DNA of 64,000 nt, taken from NCBI GenBank assembly GCA_031459855.1, contig JAVKHP010000001.1, positions 726,059 to 790,058 on the forward strand, given 5' to 3'. Shown piece by piece: positions 8,085 through 19,241 of the stretch (position 1 is the stretch's first letter; every line of letters starts with the position of its first letter). The position numbers and the translations under genes are program-made. The notes beneath the pieces are model-generated. The model did not search any database. It was given only the letters and a program-made list of their open reading frames with translations, and was not told the DNA's origin. The DNA is from Armatimonadota bacterium. Lineage in GTDB: Bacteria > Sysuimicrobiota > Sysuimicrobiia > Sysuimicrobiales > Humicultoraceae.

Positions 8085-8123
8085 CACGCCCGCGTGCTCG
8101 GCGCGTGCGGGATGTCACGAGAC

Positions 8124-8152
8124 GAGGGGATGGGCGCGCCTCCCATCCCCTC
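8124..8152 (+). terminator. intergenic hairpin between binding protein and ATPase genes
   Basis: Perfect 11-bp inverted repeat GAGGGGATGGG / CCCATCCCCTC around a seven-base loop, nine bases before the ATPase ATG. Probably a partial terminator or 3'-end stabiliser that makes binding-protein mRNA more abundant than the downstream cistrons. The right arm occupies the place where the ATPase ribosome binding site would be. Confidence 0.6.
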
Positions 8153-8160
8153 CGCGTCCG

Positions 8161-9648
<1,488 letters not shown>

Positions 9649-9653
9649 CGGCC

Positions 9654-10664
9654 ATGGATGGGGTGGTCCGGCGACTGGCGCGGCGTACCGAGACGTACCT
9701 GGTCGCGGTACTGGTAGTCCTCGCGGCCATCGTGACCGCGGGGCGCCCCGAGTTCCTCACCGCCGAGAACGCCTTCGACGTCCTGCGGAACAATGCGTTC
9801 CTGGGCATCGTCGCCCTGGGCCAGCTGGTCGTGCTGGTCTCGGGCGGCATCGACGTGTCGTTCACCGCGGTCGCCACGGTAGCGCAGTACCTCATGGGGT
9901 TGGTGCTCACCACCCGCGGGATCACGTCGGTATGGGTCGCCCTGCTGATCCCGCTGCCCATCGGGCTGACGTTGGGCCTCGTCAACGGCCTGCTGGTCCA
10001 CTACGCCCGCGTGCATCCCGTCATCATCACCATCGCGACCCTGAGCACGTTCTACGGCCTGTTGATCGTCTTCACCGGCGGCACCTGGATCACCGACCTG
10101 CCGATGCCGTTCCAGGAGTTCGCGCAGTACAAGCTCGTCCGGTTCACCACCGCCGGCGGCGCCGAGTACGGCCTGTCCACCCCCATCCTCTTCTGGGGCG
10201 CCGCCGCGCTCCTCACCTGGGTCGTCCTCAACTTCCTGGCCGTGGGCCGCCGGATCTACGCGCTGGGCGGCAACGCGGAAGCTGCACGGCGGGCAGGGTT
10301 CCCCATCCTGCGCCTGCAGCTGTTCGTGTACGCGTACATGGGCCTGCTGGCCGGGATGGGAGGGTTCGTCCAGGCACAGCTCGCCCAGATCATCCAGCCC
10401 AACGCCATCGTGGGACGCGAGCTGGACGTCCTGGCGGCGGCGGTCCTGGGCGGCGCCAGTGTCTTCGGCGGTGCGGGGACGGTCGGCGGGACCATCCTGG
10501 GCGTGCTGCTCATCGCCGTGATCCGCAACGGCCTCATCTTGCTGCGCATCTCGTCCTACTGGCACGACGCGGTGATCGGGCTCCTCATCGCCGCCGCGGC
10601 GGCCATCACGGCCGCCCAGGAGCGCCGCCGGCGCGCACGGGCGGTGCGGATCCACGATGCATGA
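9654..10664 (+). CDS. sugar ABC transporter permease 1 (RbsC family)
   Basis: 336-residue membrane protein with about nine to ten helices. RbsC-family signatures are LVSGGIDVS near residue 60, ARVHPVIITIATLSTFYG, ALGGNAEAARRAGF and LGGASVFGGAGTVGGT. It forms half of the transmembrane pore with the next permease. The ATG at 9654 lies shortly after the ATPase stop, and its TGA is overlapped by the following gene start. Confidence 0.92.
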   Translation: MDGVVRRLARRTETYLVAVLVVLAAIVTAGRPEFLTAENAFDVLRNNAFLGIVALGQLVVLVSGGIDVSFTAVATVAQYLMGLVLTTRGITSVWVALLIPLPIGLTLGLVNGLLVHYARVHPVIITIATLSTFYGLLIVFTGGTWITDLPMPFQEFAQYKLVRFTTAGGAEYGLSTPILFWGAAALLTWVVLNFLAVGRRIYALGGNAEAARRAGFPILRLQLFVYAYMGLLAGMGGFVQAQLAQIIQPNAIVGRELDVLAAAVLGGASVFGGAGTVGGTILGVLLIAVIRNGLILLRISSYWHDAVIGLLIAAAAAITAAQERRRRARAVRIHDA

Positions 10665-11628
10665 CCGCCAGGCGACCTGGATCGCCCGGTACGGCGAACT
10701 GGCCGTCCTGGGCGCGATGCTGGTGGTGGTCACCGGGCTGCTGGCCGTCGTCACCGACGGTCGGCTCCTGGGTCTGGAGAGCCTGGCCTCGATGGCGATC
10801 CAGATGCCGCTGCTGGGGATGCTGACGCTGGCGCAGTTGCTGCCCATGCTCACCGGCGGCATCGACCTCTCGATCGTGTCCACGGCCAACCTCGCTGGCA
10901 TCACCGCTGCGTACGTGCTCACGCAGAGCGCGGGCTGGTACGCGACGCCCGCCGCCGTCGTCCTGGGGCTGATGGCGGCCCTCGCCGTGGGTGTCACCAA
11001 CGGCGCGATCGTGGCGTATCTCGACGTGCCGCCCATCATCACCACCCTGGCGTCCATGATCTTCGTCAAGGGGATCGCCCTGGCCGTCACCCGCGGGGCC
11101 GTCCTGGCGGGCTTTCCCGCGTCCTTCCTCTTCCTGGGTGGCGGCACACTGCTGGGCGTCCCGGTGCCCTTCCTGCTCTTCGCCGGCGCCGCCACGGCGA
11201 TCGCCGTGGTGCTGCACCGGACGCCCTTCGGCGTGGTGGAGTACCTCCTGGGATCGAACCCCACGGCCACCCGCTTCTCCGGCGTCGACGTGCCGGTGAT
11301 GCTCTTCCGCACGTACCTGACCTCAGGTGTCCTGGCCGGCATCGCCGGCCTGCTGCTCATCGCCCGCTTCAATGCCGCCCAGGCCGACTACGGCTCCTCC
11401 TTCCTGCTCCTGACGGTCCTCATCGCGGTGCTGGGCGGCGTGGATCCCTCGGGCGGCGCGGCGACGATCACCGGCCTGGTGGTGGCCGTGGCGATCCTGC
11501 AGGTGGTGGCCACCGGTTTCAACCTCATGGGACTCAGCGCCCACCTGGCCAACGCCCTGTGGGGCGTGATCCTGGTGCTGGTGATCATGCTCCGCCGCCT
11601 GGTGCAGGCCCGCAGCGGCCGGACGTAG
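10657..11628 (+). CDS. sugar ABC transporter permease 2 (RbsC family)
   Basis: 323-residue membrane permease, paralogous to the previous gene: LTGGIDLSIVS, LDVPPIITTLASM, LLGSNPTATRFSG and LGGVDPSGGAATITG. Two different permeases with one double-domain ATPase is the arrangement of LsrCD or YtfT/YjfF-type importers. This supports a pentose, autoinducer-2 or galactofuranose-like ligand more than ribose. The start overlaps the previous gene by eight bases. It ends the operon. Confidence 0.92.
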   Translation: MHDRQATWIARYGELAVLGAMLVVVTGLLAVVTDGRLLGLESLASMAIQMPLLGMLTLAQLLPMLTGGIDLSIVSTANLAGITAAYVLTQSAGWYATPAAVVLGLMAALAVGVTNGAIVAYLDVPPIITTLASMIFVKGIALAVTRGAVLAGFPASFLFLGGGTLLGVPVPFLLFAGAATAIAVVLHRTPFGVVEYLLGSNPTATRFSGVDVPVMLFRTYLTSGVLAGIAGLLLIARFNAAQADYGSSFLLLTVLIAVLGGVDPSGGAATITGLVVAVAILQVVATGFNLMGLSAHLANALWGVILVLVIMLRRLVQARSGRT

Positions 11629-11679
11629 CCCCCCAAGCGCACCGCCGGCCCCATGCCGCCCGGGAGCGACAGCCGATGG

Positions 11680-11692
11680 TATGATGATGGTG
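11680..11692 (+). promoter_or_regulatory. extended -10 promoter placed for leaderless transcription
   Basis: TGGTATGAT is an extended -10 (TGn plus TATGAT at 11680-11685) ending seven bases before the GTG at 11692. Transcription would therefore begin at or next to the start codon. No Shine-Dalgarno sequence precedes that GTG. No convincing -35 is visible, as is usual for extended -10 promoters. Confidence 0.5.
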
Positions 11693-12045
11693 TGGAACTC
11701 TTTCGCGTCGCCGGCCGTCTCGCCGGGCCGACGGGCATCGTCGAAGACGTGGACTTGCTGGTCGACACCGGCGCCACGCTGTTGGTGGTTCCGCGCGACC
11801 TCGCGGACCGGCTGGCGTTGCGCCCCACACGGCAGCACCCGGTGGTGCTGGCCGGCGGCCGGCGCGACGTCTGGCCCGTCGCAGAAGTGCGGCTGACGTT
11901 GAACGGGCAGGAGGTCACGACCCCCTGCTTCGTCGCACCCGGCGGTCCGCCGTTGCTCGGCGCCGTCGCTCTGGAGAGCCTGTTGCTCGCCGTCGATCCG
12001 GTGGCGAAGCGGCTGGTGCCCGTCGAGGGGTTTGTCGGCGCGTAG
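11692..12045 (+). CDS. clan AA (retropepsin-like) aspartic protease-family protein
   Basis: 117 residues forming one retropepsin-like monomer. The catalytic motif is LLVDTGATLLVVP near residue 24, then a flap region and GAPPLLGAVALESLLLAVD, the second hydrophobic-glycine motif (PPLLGAVAL). Cellular bacterial members act as small dimeric proteases or are of unknown role. An in-frame ATG at 11653 gives a longer form, but the -10 element ends just before the GTG at 11692, favouring that start and a leaderless mRNA. It is monocistronic, with a 42-base gap before the ferritin-like gene. Confidence 0.7.
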   Translation: MELFRVAGRLAGPTGIVEDVDLLVDTGATLLVVPRDLADRLALRPTRQHPVVLAGGRRDVWPVAEVRLTLNGQEVTTPCFVAPGGPPLLGAVALESLLLAVDPVAKRLVPVEGFVGA

Positions 12046-12087
12046 AACGGGTCCACGCGAACACCATCTCGTCGCGAGGAGGGTCCG

Positions 12088-12573
12088 ATGGGACAGACCG
12101 GACGTGCTATCGTCGAGCTCGACGTTGAGCAGCTGCTCGCCGAACTGCGGAAGGCCTACCTGGACGAACTGCTGGCCTTCTACTCCTACTGGATTACGGC
12201 CCTGGTCGCCGAGGGCTGGCACGGGGAAGAGTTGACCGAGCACTTCAAGAACGAAGCCCGTGACGAGCTCGGCCACGCGGAGAAGCTCGCCACCCGCATC
12301 ATCGAGCTGGGCGGCGACCCCGTCGTGCACCCGGTCGACTGGGAGCGGGGTGCCAACGGCCCGTGGACCGCGCCGCGCGCGGACCGGGCCGACGCCGACG
12401 GCATGGTGGCCGACCAGCTCAAGGCCGAGGCCGCGGCGATCCAGGCCTACCAGCGTCTGGCCAAGATGACGTTCGGGAAGGATCCCGTCACCTACCAGCT
12501 GGCCACGGAGCTGCTGGCAGACGAGGTGCGGCACGAGGAGTTCCTGGAGAACCTGCTGAGCCGGAAGCGCTAG
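12088..12573 (+). CDS. ferritin-like diiron protein
   Basis: 161 residues, four-helix ferritin-like fold. Iron ligands appear as Glu in YLDELLAFYSYW, ExxH in NEARDELGHAEKL, Glu in LKAEAAAIQAY and ExxH in LADEVRHEEFLE. This is the erythrin/bacterioferritin-like group (PF00210/PF02915 type) rather than a large storage ferritin. It probably binds iron or detoxifies oxidants in the cytoplasm. GAGGAGG precedes the ATG. Two tandem hairpins follow, facing the convergent histidine kinase gene. Confidence 0.8.
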   Translation: MGQTGRAIVELDVEQLLAELRKAYLDELLAFYSYWITALVAEGWHGEELTEHFKNEARDELGHAEKLATRIIELGGDPVVHPVDWERGANGPWTAPRADRADADGMVADQLKAEAAAIQAYQRLAKMTFGKDPVTYQLATELLADEVRHEEFLENLLSRKR

Positions 12574-12609
12574 GCCGCCACCGACCGCACCCATCCTCGA
12601 CCCGGATCA

Positions 12610-12667
12610 CACGGTGCCGCAGCACCGTGCCGTGGGGCGCTGCGGTGCTGTGGGCAGCGCCCCACGG
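12610..12667. terminator. double hairpin between convergent genes
   Basis: Two directly adjacent perfect stem-loops. The first has CACGGTGC / GCACCGTG with a CGCA loop (12610-12629). The second has a 14-bp stem CCGTGGGGCGCTGC / GCAGCGCCCCACGG with a ten-base loop (12630-12667). They lie between the ends of the ferritin-like gene (plus) and the histidine kinase gene (minus), so they likely terminate transcription from both sides. Confidence 0.75.
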
Positions 12668-12720
12668 GTGAACGGCCACCAGCGCCCTCGGGCCCCGTGC
12701 CGGTGGCGGGCACCCGCGGA

Positions 12721-14082
12721 TCAGCCGCCAGCGGACGGTGCGCCAGCCCGGACCCCTGGCGCGACGGGCAGGGTCAGGGTGAACGTGCTGCCTTCGCCCA
12801 CGCGGGTGGACACCGTCACCTCGCCCCCGTGGAGCTCGGCGACGTACTTCACGATGGCCAGCCCCAGGCCGCGGCCCGGGGCCAGGTGCCGCGTGCGCTC
12901 GGCGCGGTAGAACTCCTCGAAGATGTGCGGCAGGTCTTCGGGCGCGATACCGGGCCCGTCGTCGGCCACGATGACCCGCAGGCGGTCGGCGTCGACGTCG
13001 ATCCGGGCCGTCACCCGTCCGCCGGGACGGCCGAAGGTCAGGGCGTTGCGCAGCAGGTTGCGCAGCGCCTGCGCCAGCGCGGGCCCGTTGGCGAACACCG
13101 GGGGCACGTGGGCGGGGACCTCGACATCGAGGGCGACCCCCCGCGCCGTCGCGACCTCGCGCAGGTCGGCGGCGGCTTCGTAGAGCAGCCGCGGCACGTA
13201 GACGTGGGTCCGCGGCAGCTCGCCGGCGGCCCGGAGGCTCGAGAGGTCCAGGACGTCGCGCACGAACGTCTCGAGCCCTGCCAGCCAGGTCTGGACGCGC
13301 GCCAGCATGGCCCGCGCGCGCTCCGACACTTCCCCGCGCATCTGGCCGTCGATGACCGCCAGCGCCTGGCGGACGTCGCCCAGCGCGGTGTCGACCGTGT
13401 GGGCCACCATGAGCACGTACTGCGACTTGCGGCGCTCGGAGGCGGCCAGCAGGTCGGTGGCCGCAGCCAGCGCCCGCTCGCGATCGGCCAGCCGTCGGGC
13501 GATCGTGGCCGTGATGTAGGCCGTCGCGGCCAGCAGCACTGTCAGCGAGAGCAGGACGTTGCCCACGTACGCAGGGTGGCGGTACAGGTCGGCGGGCAGC
13601 AGGCGCACCAGCGGCCGGTGGGGGAGCACGCCGGTCATCTCGGCCACGGCCAGGACGACGGCCAGGAGCAGCCCGGCACCCGCCACCAGGAACGCGGCCC
13701 GCGGCGAGAGCAACATGGCGGCGATCACCACGTGAAAGACGTAGGCCACGATGAGCGGATTCTCGACCGTGCCGCTGGCATGGAGGAGCGCCGAGAGCGC
13801 CCCCAGGTCCAGCGCGATCTGGACCACCACCGCGGCACGCACCTGGCCGGCGGGCGCCTCCCGGCGGCGCCACCGAACCCAGAAGACCGTGTTGTAGGTG
13901 GCGATGGCAGCCGCCAGGGCGGCCACCGGACCGGTGGATCCCACCACTGGGACACCGACCTGCGCCGCCGCCGCGGGGAGCGTCAGCGCTGCCAGCGCCA
14001 CCCCCGCGGCGGCCAGCCACCGCACCCGGATCAACCAGCGGATCCCCGCTGCCGCACCGTCTGCAGGCGCGCGCCCCATCAC
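12721..14082 (-). CDS. membrane sensor histidine kinase coupled to the V/A-ATPase operon
   Basis: 453 residues. Five to six hydrophobic helices occupy residues 15-195 and have no large extracellular loop. A dimerisation helix carries His228 (MVAHTVDTALGD). The catalytic ATPase domain has N-box LRNLLRNAL, G1 DDGPGIAPED, F-box IFEEFYRA and G2 GRGLGLAIVK. The H-box has lost the usual E-L-R-T-P residues after the histidine, so activity may be altered. The GTG start overlaps the stop of the ATPase D subunit gene, which implies co-transcription. No response regulator gene is adjacent. Confidence 0.85.
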   Translation of the reverse strand: MMGRAPADGAAAGIRWLIRVRWLAAAGVALAALTLPAAAAQVGVPVVGSTGPVAALAAAIATYNTVFWVRWRRREAPAGQVRAAVVVQIALDLGALSALLHASGTVENPLIVAYVFHVVIAAMLLSPRAAFLVAGAGLLLAVVLAVAEMTGVLPHRPLVRLLPADLYRHPAYVGNVLLSLTVLLAATAYITATIARRLADRERALAAATDLLAASERRKSQYVLMVAHTVDTALGDVRQALAVIDGQMRGEVSERARAMLARVQTWLAGLETFVRDVLDLSSLRAAGELPRTHVYVPRLLYEAAADLREVATARGVALDVEVPAHVPPVFANGPALAQALRNLLRNALTFGRPGGRVTARIDVDADRLRVIVADDGPGIAPEDLPHIFEEFYRAERTRHLAPGRGLGLAIVKYVAELHGGEVTVSTRVGEGSTFTLTLPVAPGVRAGAPSAGG

Positions 14083-14702
14083 GGCGACGTCGCCTCGTCC
14101 TGCTGGCCGAGCAACAGCAGGCGAAACAGGTCTTCGCGCTCTTGCTCGTCCAGGGCGGCCGCGATGGTCCGTGCCTCCCGGGCCAGGCGCGGGAGCAGGA
14201 CGTACCGCAGGGTGTTCACCTTGCGGCTCGTCCGGCGAATCTCAGCAGCCAGGCGGCGCAGCCGCACCTCGCGCGGCGTGTGCTCGAGGGCAAACCCCAC
14301 CAGTCGCTCGAACGCGCCCGCGGCGTCGTCGACGCTCGCCGAAGTCCCCAGCAGCCCGTAGCCGCGGTCGGCCGGCCGCCGGACCACGGGCGCCGCGCGC
14401 ACTGCGGGCACGCGCACCCCCCACACGTTGCGCACCTCGACATCGACCAGGACCTCGCGCCTGGCTGCCGCCGCGGCGGCGCGCAGGCCCTCGGGGCCCT
14501 CGTGCCCGTGGGCCGCCGTCAGTGCCGTCACCGCCTCGGCGGCCAGCGCCGCCAGATCCTGCCGCGCGGCCAGCACCTCCTGAGCGCTACGCAACATCTC
14601 CTGCAGCAGCGCGTCGCGCTTGCGGGCGAGGACCTCCTGGCCCCGTGCAGCCAGCGTGTACGCCGCGCGGGCCGCCAGGAGGGCGGTGCGCGTCCGCTTC
14701 AC
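14079..14702 (-). CDS. atpD: V/A-type ATPase subunit D (central stalk)
   Basis: 207 residues. The N-terminal helix ([20 protein letters not shown], then [13 protein letters not shown]-like) and the C-terminal helix ([20 protein letters not shown]) form the long antiparallel coiled coil of subunit D, the rotor shaft in the A3B3 head. The [11 protein letters not shown]-type motif is diagnostic. The GTG start overlaps the stop of subunit B, and the stop overlaps the histidine kinase start. It is the last ATPase gene in the Thermus-like order. Confidence 0.9.
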   Translation of the reverse strand: MKRTRTALLAARAAYTLAARGQEVLARKRDALLQEMLRSAQEVLAARQDLAALAAEAVTALTAAHGHEGPEGLRAAAAAARREVLVDVEVRNVWGVRVPAVRAAPVVRRPADRGYGLLGTSASVDDAAGAFERLVGFALEHTPREVRLRRLAAEIRRTSRKVNTLRYVLLPRLAREARTIAAALDEQEREDLFRLLLLGQQDEATSP

Positions 14703-16090
14703 GGTGCGGCTGGCTCCGATGGGCCGAGGTAGCGGTCGAGCAGCCGCGAATCGATGCGGCTGAGCTCGCCACGCGGCAGCCGCCGCAGCAGGTCCCAGCC
14801 CAGGTCCAGGGTCTCGACGAGGGTGCGGGGCTGCCGCCCCTGCCCGACGAAGCGCTCCTCGAACTCGTCGGCGAACGCCAGGTAGGCCCGATCCAGCTCG
14901 CTCAGGGCGTCGGCGCCCACGATGTCGCGCAACCGGCGTGCGTCGACGCCGCGGGCGTAGGCGGCGTAGAGCTGGGCGGCCAGCGCCTTGTGGTCCTCCC
15001 GGGTCCGCCCGGGCCCGATGCCCAGGTGCATCAACCGCGACAGACACGGGAGCACGTCCACCGGGGGGAAGATGCCGCGGCGGTGCAGTTCGCGGCTCAG
15101 CACGATCTGCCCTTCGGTCACGTAGCCCGTGAGGTCCGGAATGGGATGGGTGATGTCGTCGTCGGGCATGGTGAGGATCGGCACCTGCGTGATGGAACCG
15201 GCCCGGCCCTTGATGCGGCCGGCCCGTTCGTAGATGGTGGCCAGGTCGGTGTACATGAAGCCGGGGAAGCCCCGCCGGCCGGGCACCTCGCGCCGCGCGA
15301 GCGCCACCTGCCGCAGGGCCTCGCAGTAGGTGGTCATGTCCGACAGCACCACCAGCACGTGCATCTGCAGGTCGAAGGCCAGGTACTCGGCCAGCGTCAG
15401 CGCGAAGCGCGGCACCAGCAGGCGTTCCACCGCCGGGTCGTCGGCGCGGTTGAGGTAGAGCGTGGTGCGCTCCCGGGCGCCCGACCGCTCGAACGTCTCG
15501 AGGAAGAACTCGGCCTCGTGCCCGGTGATCCCGATGCCGGCGAAGATGACGGCGAAGGGCTCGCCCCCGGGTAGCTGGGCGTGCTCGATGATCTGCGCCG
15601 CCACCTCGTGCGCCGGCAGCCCGGCACCCGAGAAGATGGGTAGCTTCTGCCCGCGCACCAGCGTGTTCATGCCGTCGATGACCGACAGGCCGGTCTGCAC
15701 GCACTCCGCCGGCTCGTCGCGCGCGTAGGGGTTGAGGGGCGCGCCGGTCGCCGGCAGCAGGCGGTCGGGAACGACGGGCGGCAGGCCGTCCAGCGGCGCG
15801 CCGATCCCTGTGAACGCCCGGCCCAGGCAGCGCCGGCTCACCTCCACCAGGACCTGGGCCTCCCCGAGCCGCACCGCCGTGGTGCGAAGATCGAGTCCCT
15901 CGGTGGTTTCGAAGACCTGCACGCACGACAGGTCCTCGGCGGCGTCGATGACCTGCCCCCGTCGGCGGCTGCCATCCTCGAGCACGAGCTCGACCACGGC
16001 GCCGTAGGTGGCCTGGCGCACGCCGCGCACGAAGACCAGCGGGCCCGACAGCCGCGTAAGGGTGCGATACGTCAGCACGGGGCCGGTCAC
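14699..16090 (-). CDS. atpB: V/A-type ATPase subunit B
   Basis: 463 residues, the non-catalytic nucleotide-binding-like subunit of the head. Visible blocks are [37 protein letters not shown]-like ([14 protein letters not shown]), [56 protein letters not shown] and [18 protein letters not shown]. These are near-invariant in V/A-type B subunits. The GTG start overlaps the end of subunit A, and the stop overlaps the start of subunit D. Confidence 0.95.
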   Translation of the reverse strand: MTGPVLTYRTLTRLSGPLVFVRGVRQATYGAVVELVLEDGSRRRGQVIDAAEDLSCVQVFETTEGLDLRTTAVRLGEAQVLVEVSRRCLGRAFTGIGAPLDGLPPVVPDRLLPATGAPLNPYARDEPAECVQTGLSVIDGMNTLVRGQKLPIFSGAGLPAHEVAAQIIEHAQLPGGEPFAVIFAGIGITGHEAEFFLETFERSGARERTTLYLNRADDPAVERLLVPRFALTLAEYLAFDLQMHVLVVLSDMTTYCEALRQVALARREVPGRRGFPGFMYTDLATIYERAGRIKGRAGSITQVPILTMPDDDITHPIPDLTGYVTEGQIVLSRELHRRGIFPPVDVLPCLSRLMHLGIGPGRTREDHKALAAQLYAAYARGVDARRLRDIVGADALSELDRAYLAFADEFEERFVGQGRQPRTLVETLDLGWDLLRRLPRGELSRIDSRLLDRYLGPSEPAAP

Positions 16091-17907
16091 GGTTCCTCCC
16101 CTCCGCCAGGGCGCGCCACCTCCGGCTGCGCCCCGCGCGCGCCCTGGTCGACGGTCGCCTGCGCCGTGCCGCCCGGGGCGGCCGCGTCGCGCAGGGCCGC
16201 GAGCTCGGCGTCGAGCGCGGCCGCCGTCGCCGCGAACGCGTCGTGGGGGACGTCGCGCAGCCGCAACAGCCGCTCGCGCAGCGGGTGTGCCAGCAGGTGC
16301 TCCAGCGGCAGGCCGTCGCGCAGGGCGGCCGCGGCGTGCTCGTGGTAGTCGAGGATCAACCGCAGCATCGTCACCTGCCGCGGCAGCGGGCACGGCGTGT
16401 CGACCGGGTGGAAGCCATCCTGCTGGAGGAAACCCTCGCGGAGCAGGCGCGCCGCGTCCAGGAGCAGACGCTCCTCGTCGGGCAGCGCGTCCATCCCGAC
16501 GACCTGGACGACCTGCTGCAGCTCCTGCTCCTGCTGCAGCAACCGCACGGCCCGCGCCCGCAGCCGGGGCCACGCCGGCGAGCCGTGCTCCACGAACCAC
16601 CCCTCCAGCCCCGGTACGTACTGGGAGTAGCTGGCGACCCAGCTCACCGCCGGGAAGTGCCGCCGGTGGGCCAGGTCGACGTCCAGGGCCCAGAGGGCTC
16701 CGGCCACGCGCAGCGAGGCCTGGGTCACGGGCTCGGAGAAGTCGCCACCCGGGGGCGAGATGGCGCTCACCACGGTCACCGAGCCCTCGCGCGCGGGCAC
16801 CCCCAGGCACCGCACGCGGCCCGCGCGCTCGTAGAACTCCGCCAGCCGCGCCGCCAGGTACGGCGGGTAGCCTTCCTCGCCGGGCATCTCGCCCAGCCGG
16901 CCGTGGATCTCGCGGAGCGCCTCGGCCCACCGGCTGGTGGAGTCGGCCATCAACGCCACGTGGTACCCCATGTCGCGGTAGTACTCGGCCACGGTCATGC
17001 CCACGTAGATCGAGGCCTCGCGCGCCGCCACGGGCATGTTGCTGGTGTTGGCCACCAGCACGGTGCGCTCCAGCAGCGGCCGGCCGGTGCGCGGGTCGAC
17101 CAGGCGCGGGAACTCTGCGAGCAGCGTCGTCATCTCGTTCCCGCGCTCCCCACATCCCACGTAGACGATCACGTCCACGTCGGCATGCTTGGCCAGCAGG
17201 TGCTCCACCACGGTCTTGCCGGTGCCGAAGCCACCCGGCACCACGGCCACGCCTCCTCGCGCGACGGGGAAGAAGGTGTCGAACACGCGCTGGCCGGTAA
17301 GCACCGGCTCGCTCGACGGCCGCCGGCCCTGGTGCGGCCGGGCCCGCCGCATCGGCCAGCGGTGGGCCAGACGCACCGGCGTGCCGTCGTGCAGCAGCAC
17401 CACGGCGTCGTCGACCCGCGCTGGCCCGGACCGCACCGTCGCCACCACCCCGCGCACCCCCGGCGGTACCAGGATCAGGTGACGCAGCCCACCCTCCTGC
17501 ACCCAGCCCACCGCATCGCCCGCATCAACGGTCGCCCCTTCGTCGACCAGCGGGGTGAACAGCCACTCGCGCTCGCGGTCCAACGGCGCCGCGACGATGC
17601 CCGGCTGCATGAACGCCCCACCGGTGGCGAACACCGCCGGCAGCGGCCGCAACAGCCCGTCGAAGATGCTGCCCAGCAACCCGGGACCGAGTTCGACCAC
17701 CAGGGGTGCACCCAGGTCTTCCACGGGTTCGCCCAGGCCCAGTCCTGCGGTATCCTCGTAGACCTGGATGCTGGCGCGCGCCTCGTCCACGCGGATCACC
17801 TCGCCGGTCAGCCGCCGGTGGCCCACGGCCACCAGGTCGTTGAGCCGGCAACGCTCCATCGCGTCGGCGACGACCAGTGCGCCCGTGACCCTGACCACCC
17901 TGCCCAT
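16087..17907 (-). CDS. atpA: V/A-type ATPase catalytic subunit A
   Basis: 606 residues, the catalytic subunit. It contains the extra non-homologous region typical of V/A enzymes (about residues 110-190), Walker A GGFGTGKT at 225-232, [25 protein letters not shown] and SWVASYSQY. Length is normal for the family (about 580-610). The C-terminal 25 residues are Gly/Ala/Pro-rich and variable. It is preceded by subunit F with a 16-base gap and overlaps subunit B. The complex sits on the inner membrane face and either makes ATP or pumps ions. Confidence 0.95.
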   Translation of the reverse strand: MGRVVRVTGALVVADAMERCRLNDLVAVGHRRLTGEVIRVDEARASIQVYEDTAGLGLGEPVEDLGAPLVVELGPGLLGSIFDGLLRPLPAVFATGGAFMQPGIVAAPLDREREWLFTPLVDEGATVDAGDAVGWVQEGGLRHLILVPPGVRGVVATVRSGPARVDDAVVLLHDGTPVRLAHRWPMRRARPHQGRRPSSEPVLTGQRVFDTFFPVARGGVAVVPGGFGTGKTVVEHLLAKHADVDVIVYVGCGERGNEMTTLLAEFPRLVDPRTGRPLLERTVLVANTSNMPVAAREASIYVGMTVAEYYRDMGYHVALMADSTSRWAEALREIHGRLGEMPGEEGYPPYLAARLAEFYERAGRVRCLGVPAREGSVTVVSAISPPGGDFSEPVTQASLRVAGALWALDVDLAHRRHFPAVSWVASYSQYVPGLEGWFVEHGSPAWPRLRARAVRLLQQEQELQQVVQVVGMDALPDEERLLLDAARLLREGFLQQDGFHPVDTPCPLPRQVTMLRLILDYHEHAAAALRDGLPLEHLLAHPLRERLLRLRDVPHDAFAATAAALDAELAALRDAAAPGGTAQATVDQGARGAQPEVARPGGGEEP

Positions 17908-17923
17908 CGGTCCGCCCGGCCTC

Positions 17924-18241
17924 CTACCGCAACCGTACGTGGTACCCGATCACCCGTCGGAGCATCTGCTCGAGATACTCGCGCTCCAGCGCGCCGCCCC
18001 GTCCCATGGGCACCGGCACGACCAGCGGCCGATCGCTCTCCTCGACCACGCGCCGCATCGGCGCCTCCAGCGCCTCGATCAGCGCGTCGTCGACCAGCAC
18101 CACGCCGACCTCGGCCGACCGCACGAGCGTCAGGAGGTGGTCGCGTCCCTCGCGTGACGTGGTGTACGCTCGCGTCTCCACGCCCGCCAGCGCAAACCCC
18201 GGAGCCACGGACGCCGGGCAGACCGCCACGACCCTACGCAC
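17924..18241 (-). CDS. atpF: V/A-type ATPase subunit F
   Basis: 105 residues with the F-subunit pattern: a first strand RVVAVCPASVAPGFALAGVE, then VGVVLVDDALIEAL and RPLVVPVPMG. F binds the D-subunit shaft and moderates activity. The start was set at the GTG (18241), which overlaps the TAG of subunit C; the longer upstream frame is a shadow of subunit C. Position between C and A matches the Thermus operon. Confidence 0.85.
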   Translation of the reverse strand: MRRVVAVCPASVAPGFALAGVETRAYTTSREGRDHLLTLVRSAEVGVVLVDDALIEALEAPMRRVVEESDRPLVVPVPMGRGGALEREYLEQMLRRVIGYHVRLR

Positions 18242-19241
18242 TGACCAGCTCCTCCTGCACCAGCGACGGCGGCAGCCCGGCAGCCAGCCCGGCGGCCACC
18301 GTGCGCAGGTCGCGCACCTCCGCCTGCGTGGCCGCGAGCACGAAGCTGACCGGCGCCACGCCGAGCGGATCGCTGGCGAACACCAGCCGGCGGTGCAGGG
18401 CCAGCACACGTCGCTCGAGGGCGCGTTCGATCCGACGCCAGGACGTCGGCGCACCGCCCTCCAGCACGCCGGCATACGGGGTCGGCGCGAGCCACGCTGC
18501 CGCCACGGCGGGATCGGGGTCGTCCGCAACAGCGCGCAGCAAGTCGTCGTGGAGGTAGCGTCCGCCCGGTAGGAAGGTCCTGCGTTCGCCCCCGCCCCGC
18601 AGGGCCGCCAGCAGGTTGCGCACGTCGATCTCCCATCCGAGCACCTCGCGCACCACGCGGCCGTTGGGTCCCTCCCCGCAGCGCGCCAGGACGTCCTCCG
18701 CCCAGGCCAGGTCCAGACGGTCCTCCAGGTCCGCAAGGCGCGCAGGGAGGCCGGCCCGCAGCACCCGGGCCAGTGCCGTCCCGGTCGGCCCCGTCATCGC
18801 GAGCCGGTCGGCGAGCGCCTGCACGCTGCCGGCGGCGTCGAGCGCCTCCAGGGTCTGGGCGTCGAGCACGCCGACCGCCGGGGGATGCCAGACGCCGGCC
18901 TCGCGCGCGTGCCACCGTCGCAGCACCATCTTGACAGCCTCGACGTCGTTGCGGCTCAGCAGGATGCTCACCAGCACCCGCGCTTCGCCGCCCGCCGCCG
19001 TCCACAGCAAGCGGGCCACGCGGGCCCGGTGGTGGTCCAGCGCCTGCGTGCAAACCTCGAGCGGTGGTGCGCTGCCGGCCACCGCGGCCACGTCCGCTGC
19101 GTAGCCGGGTGTGGCCGCCAGCTCCGCGACCAGCGCCTCGACGCCGTCGAGGGCACAGAACGCGCGCACCCGCTCGGCTGGCAACAGCCGTCCCAGCAGG
19201 CCGCGCGCGCGGGCGCTCAGGTAGTCGTAACCGACCGTCAC
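18234..19241 (-). CDS. atpC: V/A-type ATPase subunit C
   Basis: 335 residues, alpha-helical and Ala/Arg-rich. Its DYLSARARGLLGRLL start and repeated ALDHHRARVARLL, NDVEAVKMVLRRWHA and GWEIDVRNLLAALRG blocks fit the vATP-synt_AC39 family. C links the rotor ring to the central stalk. The GTG start (19241) overlaps the stop of subunit E by the GTGA arrangement seen throughout this operon. Confidence 0.88.
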   Translation of the reverse strand: MTVGYDYLSARARGLLGRLLPAERVRAFCALDGVEALVAELAATPGYAADVAAVAGSAPPLEVCTQALDHHRARVARLLWTAAGGEARVLVSILLSRNDVEAVKMVLRRWHAREAGVWHPPAVGVLDAQTLEALDAAGSVQALADRLAMTGPTGTALARVLRAGLPARLADLEDRLDLAWAEDVLARCGEGPNGRVVREVLGWEIDVRNLLAALRGGGERRTFLPGGRYLHDDLLRAVADDPDPAVAAAWLAPTPYAGVLEGGAPTSWRRIERALERRVLALHRRLVFASDPLGVAPVSFVLAATQAEVRDLRTVAAGLAAGLPPSLVQEELVSA

